Source: Didymella arachidicola
Lineage: Eukaryota; Ascomycota; Dothideomycetes; Pleosporales; Didymellaceae
NCBI GenBank assembly: GCA_016630955.3
Contig: CM049993.1
Span: 186,001-250,000 of the forward strand
Length of the DNA: 64,000 bases
Direction: 5' to 3'
Position 1 is the stretch's first letter; every line of letters begins with the position of its first letter. Under the pieces are notes generated by a model. The model was given only the letters and a program-made list of their open reading frames with translations, was not told the DNA's origin and did no database searches. The position numbers and the translations under genes were made by a program. This document shows, piece after piece, positions 22,190 to 33,013 of this stretch.

Positions 22190-24081
22190 ATGGCTGACAA
22201 CAAGACCTACAAGGTCAACGAGAAGTCAGCCTCACCTTTGTCTGGGGTCCATGGAAAAGATGAAGTCATCTACCGCACCCAGACTGAGAGCAGTGTCACC
22301 CACGGTCAAGTTCACAATGCCGATCAGCTGCAGAGGCACTTGGGTAATCGTCAGGTCCAACTGATCGCCATTGGCGGTTCGATTGGTACTGCTACCTTCG
22401 TCTCAATCGCCAATGGTCTGGTGAAGGGCGGTCCGGGAAGCTTGCTGCTCGCCTACACCATTTACTCATGCATGCTTGGTCTGGTCAACAATGCCATGGC
22501 GGAGATGGCTTCATTCATGCCAGTCACAGGTGGCTTCATCCGTATGGCCGGACACTGGGTCGACCCTGCCATGTGAGTACCTTGGGTTCCAATAGATCTT
22601 GATAGTACAGTTAATGACATTGTTCTTAGGGGTTTCTGGGCTGGTTGGAACTTCTTCCTCTACGAGGCGATCCTGATCCCCTTCGAGATCTCAGCTCTGA
22701 ACCTTGTGCTCAAGTACTGGAGCGACGACATCCCCGTCGCAGCAGTCGTTGCAGTTTGCATCGTCCTGTACTTCTCCATCAACGCGTTCGTCGTAAAGGC
22801 ATACGGAGAGACTGAGTTCTGGCTTGCCCTCGGAAAGGTTTTCCTGATCTTGATCGTCTTCTCTTTTACCTTCATCACCATGGTCGGTGGCAACCCCGTC
22901 AAGGACGCATACGGCTTTCGCTATTGGAACAAGCCCGGTGCCTTTGCCGAATACAATACTACCGGCGATCTTGGTCGATTTGAGGGTTTCCTCGGCAGCT
23001 TGTGGAGTGCGGCCTTTACTGTCGTTGGTCCTGAGTACTTGTCCATGCTTTCTGGCGAGGTCAAGTTGCCCAGAACTTACCTCAAGAACGCCTTCAAGGT
23101 CACATACGCTCGTTTTGCATTCTTCTTCATTGGCAGCGCTCTCTGTGTTGGTATCGTCGTTCCCTACAACGAACAAACGCTGCTCGATATCTTGGCCGGT
23201 AAATCTAATGGCGGTGGCAGCGCTGCTGCATCTCCTTACGTTATCGCTATGAAGTACGTGCGAGGGTGCACACCAAGAGTCGAGCCCTGCTGATGGTCGA
23301 ATAGGAATCTGCGTATCAGCGGCCTTCCGCATCTCGTCAACGCACTTCTGTGCACATCAATCTTCTCCGCTGGGAACGCCTACACCTACTACGGAACCCG
23401 TTCGCTTTACGGCCTCGCTCTCGAAGGTCAGGCACCTAAATTCCTCAAGAAGTGCACCAAGAAGGGCGTGCCTTTCTATTGCCTCCTCGTTACCATTTGC
23501 TTCCCCTTCCTCGGCTTCTTGAACGTCAACGCTGGATCCGCCAAGGTGCTTACCTGGTTCATCAATATCATCACAGGCGCACAGATCATCAACTACCTCG
23601 TAATCTGTGTCACTTACCTCTTCTTTTACCGTGCCACCAAGGCTCAGGGTGTTGACCGCAGGGCCATGCCTTACTATGGCTATTTCCAGCCCTACGGCAC
23701 TTGGATTAGCATGATCTTCCTGACTCTTGTGCTCGGCTGTTATGGATATGGCACCTTCCTCCCCGGCAACTTCACTGTGGACGGACTCTTCACTTACTAC
23801 ATGGTAGGAGAATACCCGAGTTTGCAATGAGCGTGGCGTGAACGAGGCTAACTGGTGCTTTGTAGATGGTATTCCTAGCCCCCATTTTCTTCTTCGGTTG
23901 GAAACTCCTCAAGAAGACCAGATTCGTAAAGCCACTCGAGGCCGATCTGGTGTGGGAGAAAGCGTACATTGATGCGTACGAGGCTTCATTCGCCGAGGAA
24001 ACCAAGGGCTTCTGGCAGGAGATTGGAGAGATGCTGATGTGTGGACTGAAGGGACGTAAGAAGCAGAGTGGGTACGCCTGA
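22190..24081 (+). CDS. Amino-acid permease, YAT/AGP2-like (candidate proline or hydroxyproline importer)
   Basis: Four exons: 22190-22572, 22630-23253, 23305-23803 and 23866-24081, GT-AG introns of 51-62 bp; 573 residues with about twelve membrane segments. The APC start signature RQVQLIAIGGSIGTATFVSI in TM1 and AEMASFMPVTGGFIRMAGHWV are typical of the fungal AGP2-like subgroup of the yeast amino-acid transporter family; the conserved Glu in GETEFWLALGKV and GPEYLSMLSGEVKLPR also fit. It imports amino acids with protons at the plasma membrane. Because it sits between two catabolic enzymes and carries the cluster promoter motif, proline or 4-hydroxyproline is the likely substrate (inference). 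Confidence 0.92.
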
Positions 24082-24589
24082 ACGAGTATGCGTAATCCAG
24101 CCGAGAGCACTGGTCGATATTGGACTGCGTGAGACTGGGATACGTATTGGGGGTTGTTTGAATACTACTTGTCTGCGGATACAACTTTTTCGCTACGAAT
24201 AAAATGCTGATCTTCAAATGCCATCATGTCGATCGCCGTTAGACCAAATTGTGGACGTGACCAGCATCTGCCAACATCCATCGATACCTTGACTCTCCTC
24301 TCCACTCTTCCATCCACTGGCGTACAGTGACTGTAAGATGACAAACCTAGCAATCAGAGCTACGGATACACACGGTCGCCGCGGTTGGCACATGTCGGTA
24401 CGATCCCCATCGTCGATATCTCGGGTTCCTTACCGGTCACGCGGGCGCGCCGTACCCAACAGTCGGGCTTTGGGGCAGACCAGCAGTCGCAGCATGCGCA
24501 GCAATATAGCCTGCATAGAATCATGCAGAAGGTACGCAGAACTCCAGACTTAGGTTTGTTCAGACATCACTTCTTACGCACGCGCAGTT
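24082..24589. promoter_or_regulatory. Aminotransferase promoter with one CGG-N8-CCG site
   Basis: Palindrome at 24422-24435 (spacer gttcctta), about 155 bp before the start codon. A short open frame 24338-24553 has no family match and is taken as non-coding leader. Confidence 0.6.
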
Positions 24590-25862
24590 ATGTTTCGATC
24601 CGTCCCCAGAGGTCCTGCGGATCCGGTTTTCATCCTCAGCTCCAAAGTGAAGGCCGACAAATCGCCCTCAAAGATCGATCTCGGCGTTGGCGTATATCGA
24701 AACGAGCAGGGCCGATACAATGAGCTGGATGTGTTAAAGCAGGCGAAGGAGATTCTCAGCAAAGCAGATCTCGGCCACGATTATGAGGTCACAACAGGAG
24801 ACGCCGACTTCGTCAAGAACGCTTGCAAAATACTGTTTGGCGCAGACTCTGAGGCTGTTAAGAGAGCAAGAATTGCCTCTGCGCAAGCTATCTCTGGAAC
24901 TGGTAGCATTCATCTCGCTGCGCTCTTTCTGAGTCGCGCCGAGCAGTTCAGAGGCAAGAAGGTATATATTGGGACACCAGCGTGGGGAAACTACGAGCCC
25001 CTCTTCAATCTCGTCGGGTTTGAAGTCGTCAAGTATCGCCATTACGATGCCGAGCGGGGTGTTGTAGCCTTCAGCGACCTCCTTGAAGCCGTCGATCAAG
25101 CCCCGAACGGCAGCATATTCGTTCTGCAAGGGTGCTGCCACAACCCTTCCGGCGCAGATCTAAGCAAAGAGCAATGGAACGCGCTTGCGCGGGTCATGAA
25201 ATCCAAAAATCATTTCCCCTTCTTCGACATGGCATATCAGGGTCTTGGTGGCCCGCTTGATGAGGACGCGTACGGGCTAAGGCACTTTGCAGAGCAAGAA
25301 TTCGAATTGTTGGCATGCCAGTCGTTCTCGAAGAACTTCGGTCTGTACGGCGAGCGATGTGGTGTCTTACACATTCTTACAGAGGGTCAGGCTGTCGCTG
25401 CCAACGTGTACGATCAGCTCAGGTGCTTGATCAGATGGGAATTCTCTTCCAGCCCGGCGTATGGATCGAGACTGGTGAACACCATATTGAAGGATGCAAG
25501 TCTAACTTCGCAGTGGCAGAATGAACTGATGGTCATGCGAGAGCGGTTGGTGAGCTTGAGGGAGACGCTGTACGACTTGTTGACAGAAAAGCACAAGGCG
25601 AGTCTTCCACAGTGTCTGTCCGTAGTCCTTTGCTAATGCTTCGCAGACACCAGGAAACTGGGGTGCGGTCCTCACATCCACCGGTCTCTTCTGCTTTCTT
25701 CCCTTGACTCCGCAACAATGCGAGACGCTTGGTAACAAGCACCACATTTACATGCTTTTGAGTGGACGTATCAATGTTTCAGGCATGAACCAGTCGAACA
25801 TCGGAAGGATAGCAAAGGCCATCGATGAGGTCGTCCAGGAGGCTCCTTTATCGCGATTGTGA
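24590..25862 (+). CDS. Aspartate aminotransferase (class I PLP enzyme)
   Basis: Exons 24590-25597 and 25647-25862, joined by a 49-bp GC-AG intron (donor AAG|GCGAGT); 407 residues, the family length. Hallmarks: IDLGVGVYRNEQG, NPSG (Asn185), Asp213 pairing with the pyridinium nitrogen (FFDMAYQG), Lys248 Schiff base (SFSKNFGLYGER, Arg256 phosphate contact) and the carboxylate-binding Arg in SGRINVSG. It swaps amino groups between aspartate/glutamate and 2-oxoacids. In mammalian hydroxyproline breakdown the aspartate aminotransferase converts 4-hydroxyglutamate to 4-hydroxy-2-oxoglutarate; the cluster context suggests that job here. No presequence is obvious, so a cytosolic location is possible, unless an upstream exon was missed. 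Confidence 0.92.
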
Positions 25863-26623
25863 AGCGTATAACGGCCAGAAAAGGTGCATTTGGCCGAGTT
25901 GATGTGTAGTTCATTCCGTAGGCGCAGTCTGGGCATAAGCTGATCGGGAGGGAAGCCGTCCAGAATCTCGGAAAGGGTCCCGGACATGCTCATCTCGCAT
26001 ATCGACGTTGCACATGCGTAGATCCAAATAGGGAATCATATCCAGTGCACATGTGTAGCTCCAAATAGGAAATCAGATCCAGTGCTTCGATGATCCTACT
26101 GCGGCTTTCATCGCGAGCCTGTGCACGCAAGTGGTGGCATGGCTATGGTGTGGTACGCGAAACCAGTACGCCTTCGCCCGCATGCTTGCCTAAGCCGTGG
26201 CACTGCGCCGAAATAAAGAGACGAGATTAGTTTCGCCGCCTGAAATACCTGCAAGGTTTGTGAAAAATAATGTTGCTCCAATGCGACAAGCAAGTGTTGC
26301 TATTTTGAAGCAAAACTCATGACAGTGACGTTCATAAAAAACGGGCCTGAGAATCCCAGAAGCTGCCAAGTCCTGATTACCTAATGACGTAACTTCCCCG
26401 CACCCTCAAGTGACACACACGCACGGCACTTCCCTCACGAATGCGAGTATGTGGGCCAGCTGGAAACATGCGACCAGCGATTTTCAACGCCGACTTGAGC
26501 CTCTTCGTCTGGTGGAACCAAACTTGCCCCGGAATAGACGGAGCTTATCGGCGCTATCGGCGCCCCGCCTGGCTGTGGTCAACCTCTTCAAGAAATGCTG
26601 CAGGTTGACAGACATCTGCAGTG
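25863..26623. promoter_or_regulatory. Regulator upstream region with two CGG-N8-CCG sites
   Basis: Palindromes at 25945-25958 (spacer gagggaag) and 25969-25982 (spacer aaagggtc), 10 bp apart. They sit 83-120 bp after the aminotransferase stop and about 650 bp before the regulator start, so they could serve autoregulation. The rest of the gap holds no recognised gene. Confidence 0.5.
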
Positions 26624-29036
26624 ATGGCCACCTCGAATGAACACAGAAGAGTGACAAAGAGATCCTCGAACGCGTATGTTCCTCAGTAACGAGTCTTCTG
26701 GCTTCTCCGCTGACAGTTGTGTAGCTGCTCCAGATGTCGACGACAGAAAATCAAGTGCTCTGGCCAGCAGCCCTGCGCGAACTGCGGCAAGCGTAATTTG
26801 ACTTGCATCTTCGACGACCGAGATAACAAGGTCTTAGTTACTCAAGGGTACGTCAACCAGTTTTGACTTGAGTCATTTTGTTGAGAGCCCTACCAGTTAC
26901 CTCTCCGATCTCCAGGCGAAGGTTGCAAGACTCCAGGACGCACAACATGCACCTTCAACGTCTAACCCACTGCTTGTTGACGATCATGATGATCAAGGTC
27001 GTACAGAACGCAGTCACTCGCCCGGTGATCCATCTGGAAGGATCGCACAGTCTAGTGGTGGCGTCACACGGGAGAGCTCGCCTGGGACAGACGGACCTCG
27101 TGAAGCAGGCAATCTGACCAACCCCCTGACCGAAACTCCTTCCAGGTTCATGGCAGCTTCCAATGGACGAACTTGTAGGTGGCATTTGTCAATTTCACGT
27201 CGAGTTACACTTACTGACATGTCATGCGGTTTACTTGGGAACATCGTCAAATTGGTCATTCCATGGTCAAGTGTTAAGCTTGGTCCATGAACATATGCAT
27301 AAGTCGCCGCTGCCCGCTGCTGACTTACTCTTCGACGGTTCTGCTTATGATCTTCCCTGGGATGGCACTCGCCACTTACCTGAATCCGCCTCGCCAGTTA
27401 TACCGAGTATCGATTACGCCATTTTCTTGATCAACGCAGTCAAGTTTCATTGTGCGCAGATGATGCACCTCTTTGAAGAGGATGAGTTCATGTTGAATCT
27501 ACACACTTTCTACTCCAGTACAGGCGACAAGACTGTGTGGAAGGAAAGTCTCTGGTACATTCACTTTTTGATGATAATAGCGTTCGGCAAGACTTTCGTC
27601 CAGCAGAAGAACCACTCACCCAGGCCCCCTGGTGCAGACTTCTTCATCCACGCCCTACAGCTGCTCCCGGATACGAATCAGCTATGTCGAGATCCGATTG
27701 TCGCAACGGAAGTCTTGTGCTGCATCGCGCTCTACTTGCAATCTTTGGACTCACGCAACGCTGCACATGTCACCATTGGCCAAGCGATGCGAATAGCCTT
27801 GATTCAGGGTATGCACACAGATATGCCAGTAATGAACTTAGGCGAGGCGGTCGTTCAGCGGTGCCGCAAAATATGGTGGACCATCTTTATCCTCGATCGC
27901 CACATGACCGCGCTCATGGGGTTGCCCCAGTCAATCAGAGATGAAGACGTGTCATGTCAGCTTCCTAACTATTCAAGTTCACCTCAGCGAGCAGCTGCTC
28001 TCAACATGCAGATCAAGCTGGCGAAAGTGCATACTGACATCGCAAGTACAGTGTACGGCTCGAAAGGGAGACTTCGCAAGAAGTTTGTTCTCAGTATCAA
28101 GACGGTCCTCGACAAGTTGTCAGGTCTAGCAGAAGAGCTCCGCACTTCGTTTCCTCTTCACACTGATGAGCGTTTTGGCGGCATATCCAGATTGCCTGCA
28201 CACTCGCATCTTTACTATTACCAGGTAAGAGTCTCCTTACCACTGTTCTTTGAAACCTCTGACCGATCTAGACCATTGTTGTTGTCACTAGACCACTGCT
28301 GTTTTGCTGCATGAAGAAAGTCTTTGAATCTCCACAACAAGTCATACCTCTGATATCGTCGCCTAAGATTAGGAAGGTGCTTCACATGTCTCTGGAGGCA
28401 TCGCAGAAGATACTGACAATCCTTGAAAGTCTACAAGATCAAGGACTTCTTGGTAAGCCCTTACTCCGTAACTGGTCGAGTCCACTGATGCCTCTAGAAA
28501 CATTCCTCCCCTGGGACCTGGACGCGCTCTTTGTATCCACCATGGTTCTGATCGTTACTCGCTTCGTCGACTCGACCCTCCTGGACGATCGAACATTGTG
28601 GTTAGAGAAGGCCTTTGTACTCATGGGTACCATGATCGCTGGTGGCAATCGCATAGCAGACTACCGTATGCGCGAGCTGCGTAGGCTGGATGAGATGCTT
28701 GCAGAATATGCTGCGATCCTGGATCGACCGTCACTTACAGAAGCGCTCAATCGGCAAGAGTTCACCAAACTAAACACCAACATCATTGAGACTGCGGCTG
28801 GAGTTTCCAATGAATCTTCCAATGCGAACCCTACCTTCGCTTCACCAGATGGCGGCCCGCTATACTCGGGTTTCAGTGACGAAGGTAGTGGCTTCGGTGA
28901 CGACCTCACCGCTGAGCAGATCCTCGCTGTTGCTGAATCTATGGACATCGAGGGTACAGACTGGCTGTCATTTGGGGTATTTGACAACTATCAGCCTCTG
29001 CAACCTCTGAACATGGTGGATCCATCGATGCAGTAA
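26624..29036 (+). CDS. Zn2Cys6 transcription factor, likely cluster regulator
   Basis: Exons 26624-26673, 26725-26847, 26897-27174, 27230-28224, 28272-28452 and 28498-29036, giving 721 residues. The zinc cluster is Cys18, 21, 28, 34, 37 and 44 (NACSRCRRQKIKCSG ... CANCGKRNLTC), followed by a heptad-like stretch (YLSDLQAKVARLQDAQ) for dimerisation and the fungal-specific regulatory domain with YLGTSSNWSF, DGSAYDL, ALYLQSLDSRNAAHVTIGQAMRIA and the CRKIWWTIFILDR motif. Location among proline-catabolic genes recalls Aspergillus prnA and yeast PUT3. Oddity: intron 3 (27175-27229) has a GTAGGT donor and a CTGAC branch point but ends in GG instead of AG. If unspliced, the frame stops at 27290; a downstream AG at 27270-27271 would keep frame but drop 14 conserved residues. 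Confidence 0.88.
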
Positions 29037-29434
29037 AAAACTATCACATATGAGCGAGGCTTGCACGAAAGCGTTAACGAAATTCGAAAAACTTTGACGA
29101 TACATCATTACGGGGCCGCTTGCATGTGCATGGAGTTGGGAGTACACAAGCGTCATCAACCCAAGTACAACAACTACGAACCTAGTAGGCCGTGCACGCT
29201 ACGACTTAGCCTTCTATTAATGGCCAATCATCGAACGGTAGTGCCATCCAATGCTAGCTTTCACATTTAGTTATGCAGTGATTGAAGGCATCCTTGAAAT
29301 GAGCCCGAAACGATTGAACGACAATACATCACTCGACTCGAACTGACTTCGCTTTCTAAATGTCAACACATTGCTCTCGGGCACAATGGTAATAGACTAC
29401 TGCACTGATCCGTACTCTTCTTATACTGACCGAT
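29037..29434. other. Short 3' region between converging genes
   Basis: Regulator and flavoenzyme genes converge here. No other feature seen. Confidence 0.5.
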
Positions 29435-30793
29435 CTACAACTTGGCAACGGAGGGCGTGATGTCCTTCAGCTCCTGAACATCACCAACACGCCAGCTGAC
29501 ATCGTCTTGACTCGCGCCACCATCATTAGACTCTTTCGTCCTCCACTGCCACCTCTTCTCTGTTTGTTTGCCCTCGGGGGTCCTGAGAAGGTTGGTAACC
29601 CACGAGCCAACAATGGGAAACATCTTGAAGCCGTGACCAGAGTCACCAGATAGCACAATAACGCTGCTACCGGTTCCAGGCAGAAAGTCAATGATGAAAT
29701 CGGAATCGCTAGTGTCGGCAAACCAGCATAAGGTCTTCTCGACCAGAGGACGGTCAGCGAGGTACGGAAGAGTCTGACGCAGAAGTTCGCGCATCTTGCG
29801 CTCATCCTCGGGAGGGACAAAGCGTTGGACACCTTCAGGTGCCTCAGATACACCAGTCTGAGGGTTCGTATTGATGAAACCCCCGCCCATTGGGCAAAGC
29901 TTCAGAAGATTGGTCTTTGGATCAGGCTCGAAGAAGAACCCGAGGTCACGCGCGTATGTCACTGGAATGCCGCGGAGCGCCGCAGTCTCCTCTTCTGAGA
30001 GACGAATATGTGCAACAGACCACGACTTAGCTGAGACGCGCCCACCAATCTCGGGTATAATCTTCGATGCTGCAGCACCGGTTGCGACAACCACTAATGA
30101 TGCAGCATGGAATTGGCCATCCTTTGTCTTGATACCAATGCTCTTTTTGCTTGACCCAGTGCCCTTATAAACAATCTCTTGAACAGCACCTCTTCTCTCA
30201 CCTAAGAAGAAACGTACACCGTTTGATCTTGCAGCACGATAGATGCCCCGGAGAGCATTGGCAGAATGAACATAGCCATCGTAGCGGTTAAAGTAGCCCT
30301 TCCACCCCGGCATTTCACCCTGGTTGAACTGCCAGCAGATGTCCTGGAGCTCTTGGCGCGTTGATACGGATGAAACCCAAGGCTTGATCTCTGGATGTGC
30401 TTCGCCGGCCGCCTTGAACGATTCCATTGAGTTGATGGCCTTCTGTGTACCCGCACCAGACACACAATTGAGATAACCGACTCGGTGGAAGTAAGGTGCG
30501 TAGAGGGGAGTCTGCCATTTCTTCGCCGCTTCCTGCGTGGTGGTCAACATTCGATCGGCTCAGAAAGCGATGACTCGACTTACAACTCCGAGCTCTGTAT
30601 ACCAGGGATCCTCGTACTCAGCGCGCATGATCTTGTTCAGGTCATTTGCCGCGGACCATCTTGAGGGAATTTCTGAGTCTTTTTCAAAGACTGTGATATC
30701 TGTGTAGCCTTGTTGCGAAAGTTCGAACGCAGTCGACAACCCGAATGCACCTCCACCGATGATAGCAACATGCTCATCCTTCGATATGACCAT
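29435..30793 (-). CDS. FAD-dependent oxidoreductase, sarcosine/pipecolate/fructosyl-amine oxidase-like
   Basis: Exons 30793-30584 and 30532-29435 with a 51-bp GT-AG intron; 435 residues. DAO superfamily: GGGAFGLS (13-20) binds FAD, then IMRAEYEDPWYTEL, the landmark of the fungal saccharopine/pipecolate/fructosyl-amine oxidase group. Cys283 in NLLKLCPMGGG is a candidate for covalent flavin attachment as in monomeric sarcosine oxidase and fructosyl-amine oxidases. Such enzymes oxidise secondary amino acids (sarcosine, L-pipecolate, L-proline, N-methyl or N-fructosyl amino acids). In this cluster it may demethylate N-methylproline or oxidise a hydroxyproline isomer; this is inference. No peroxisomal SKL-type signal: the C-terminus is VAKL, a weak variant of PTS1 (A/S-K-L) worth noting because it ends in AKL. 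Confidence 0.88.
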
Positions 30794-31338
30794 TGTGGCA
30801 GTTTACGGTGACCGAGGTGATGGTGACAAGGAGAAGCAGGGAGATACGTGACGTTATTTCACCCCAGGAAACTTCACATTATATTGCTCCCTCCCACAAT
30901 TGACGGGTGCCAATTCCGAGTTACATGCCACGGATCGTGGACCCGCACCAAACCCCGTGAGGGTATCGGAACAGCGATCTTATCGATAAGATCCGCATGC
31001 ATTAGCGTGGAGGTGATGCTTTGCTGCCCCGCAGCCGCCACGGTACGCACTTACTACGCACCACCGGCAGGCTTACCGTGCGCGCCACGGACATGAGACC
31101 GACACCAACTCCACACAAGGTTTGAGCGTGTGCCATTGGAACACGAAATGCAATGGCCAATTGGCATGATCAGGTGGTCTGGAGAGGACCATCAATGCGA
31201 TGCAAAGCACATCTGAGGTCGGAATTCGGTGTCATTGTGTTGAGTCCGGCCTGAACGCGTGTGAACAAACTCGTGTATCAAGATTGGATCAGGCTACTGA
31301 GGATTCCTCTTCTTCACGACCTACTCCGCTACAACTTC
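30794..31338. promoter_or_regulatory. Divergent promoter flavoenzyme / membrane protein with one CGG-N8-CCG site
   Basis: Palindrome at 31065-31078 (spacer caggctta). Two further CGG/CCG pairs with 9-base spacers are near 30901 and 30934. No coding sequence recognised. Confidence 0.6.
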
Positions 31339-32299
31339 ATGTCTTCGATGACTCAGCAACTTGCTCCTGAGCGTCCAAAGCTGGCTTGGAGAAGTTGGGA
31401 CGGAAGCGCATTGCCAAGACATCTTGCAGGAGACATTGGCGCTGCAGTCGTGTCTGCGACGTTAATATCGCCGGTCCTTACTGCCATTGACCGGTAAGTG
31501 AATGTTTCCAGGATCAAGTGAAGCAAGAAATTAAGCACTGACAAAGTTTAGGGCAGTCGTCGAAAACGCAGCCAGACCATTGCAGAACCCACTCGCACAG
31601 GCGTTGAAGACAAATGTACTTTGTTCCTTTCGGCATCCTAAGCGGTTCTTTGGCACCAAACCCTTCTTCATCATCTGGACGTTGTATGCGGCGACATATT
31701 CAACAGCAAACACAGTTGAGACCATAGCGAGGCATTTGACCCGAAAGGCTGATGAGCTTCTGGTGCAGTCCGTTACATTCCTCTCTACTATCACAGTCAA
31801 CGTACCCCTTGGCGTCTGGAAAGATGTACGTTTTGTCCAGATGTTTGGTGGGCCATCAGTGCTGGCTGCTGCGCAACCAGGAGTAGCAAAGGCAGCGCGG
31901 CCGCCTGTACAGCGATCGAAGTTTCCTAGGGCAGTTGCTTCGACCTTTCTCATCCGAGATGCGATTACTATCTTTGGAGCTGTCAATTTGCCTCCCATGA
32001 TTTCGGCATCGCTGCCAGAAGACACCTTTACGAATCCTATGCTCAAGATGGCGACGATGCAACTTCTGGTCCCGATTTTCTCGCAGGTCTTTGCGACGCC
32101 AATCCATCTGCTGGGCCTAGATATGTACAGCCACCCAAGCAGCGAATCTCGTATGGTGAGAATCAGACAAAATCTCGGAGCGACGACTTTGGTGAGATGT
32201 GCCAGGGTCGTTCCGGCTTTCGGTGTCGGACTTATTGCTAACACTGGACTACGGGAGTACTTCCATAAGAAGGTTGGGTATCTGAAGGAAGCTGTGTAA
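31339..32299 (+). CDS. Conserved fungal membrane protein, divergent SLC25-like repeat pattern
   Basis: Exons 31339-31493 and 31552-32299 with a 58-bp GT-AG intron; 300 residues. Six hydrophobic segments can be paired into three repeats. The odd-numbered segments end in proline-centred stretches followed by acidic and basic residues (SPVLTAIDRAVVE, VPLGVWKDVRF, TPIHLLGLDMYS), reminiscent of the P-x-(D/E)-x-x-(K/R) signature of mitochondrial carriers, though degenerate. The last segment (RVVPAFGVGLIANTGLREYF) also resembles a carrier C-terminal helix. The function is unknown. Adjacent PRODH and P5CDH are mitochondrial enzymes, so a metabolite carrier for the pathway is an attractive guess. ATG 31348 is an alternative start. 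Confidence 0.75.
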
Positions 32300-33013
32300 T
32301 ACGTTCGAACGTAGACTGAAATAGGGAGATACCAAATCAACTATCGATATCTGTCGGCATTCCGTAGTGACTGCGTATGGTTAAATCACATCACCCATGT
32401 TCTACACATCTCAAACACCGACAACTTAGATCGCAAACCGTCTTGTACAGCTAGCACTCTCTGCGACTCGATAAGAGCCCCCAGTATCGAACATCCATCA
32501 ATTGTTCGGACCAATGACGTGGCTTAGCGTATCAGCTCCTGCATCTTAGACCGAGATCTTAACCCGATTTGACGCGTTTCACCCCGCACGCCTCGTCTTC
32601 CGACAGAGAAGTCAAGTCGGGCAGCATCTCATCGATTACTCCGATATTCATAGTGCTTGCGAGATCATGCATGGCAGTGATAAGCACTGTGGCATTGGAG
32701 CTACACACTGGTCCGTACCGGATATGGGCAGTGGATGCGAACCGGCAGTGCGTCCGACCTACGGTACTTCGATGCGAAAGTCACGAGGACTTGCGAGGCC
32801 CACGTTCTCGAAGCAAGTAGCGCTGGGGCGGGGTCATGGAAACACATTACATGATAGTGGATGGATGCGGACGATAAGCCACTATAACTATTGTTCAAAA
32901 CATACACTTCGAAGTTTCAACTTCGCTAACAGCATCATCTTCGACGTCTTTCTGGCTCATCTTAACTGACTCCCCGATTTCCGCTCTGACACAAACCAAA
33001 CTGGAAGGATACG
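32300..33013. promoter_or_regulatory. PRODH promoter with one CGG-N8-CCG site
   Basis: Palindrome at 32743-32756 (spacer cagtgcgt), about 260 bp before the start codon. No gene recognised in the gap. Confidence 0.6.

Noticed and set aside
24338..24553. Small frame upstream of the aminotransferase as an additional exon
   Set aside because: No splice pair links it in frame with the enzyme, and the enzyme starts well at 24590.
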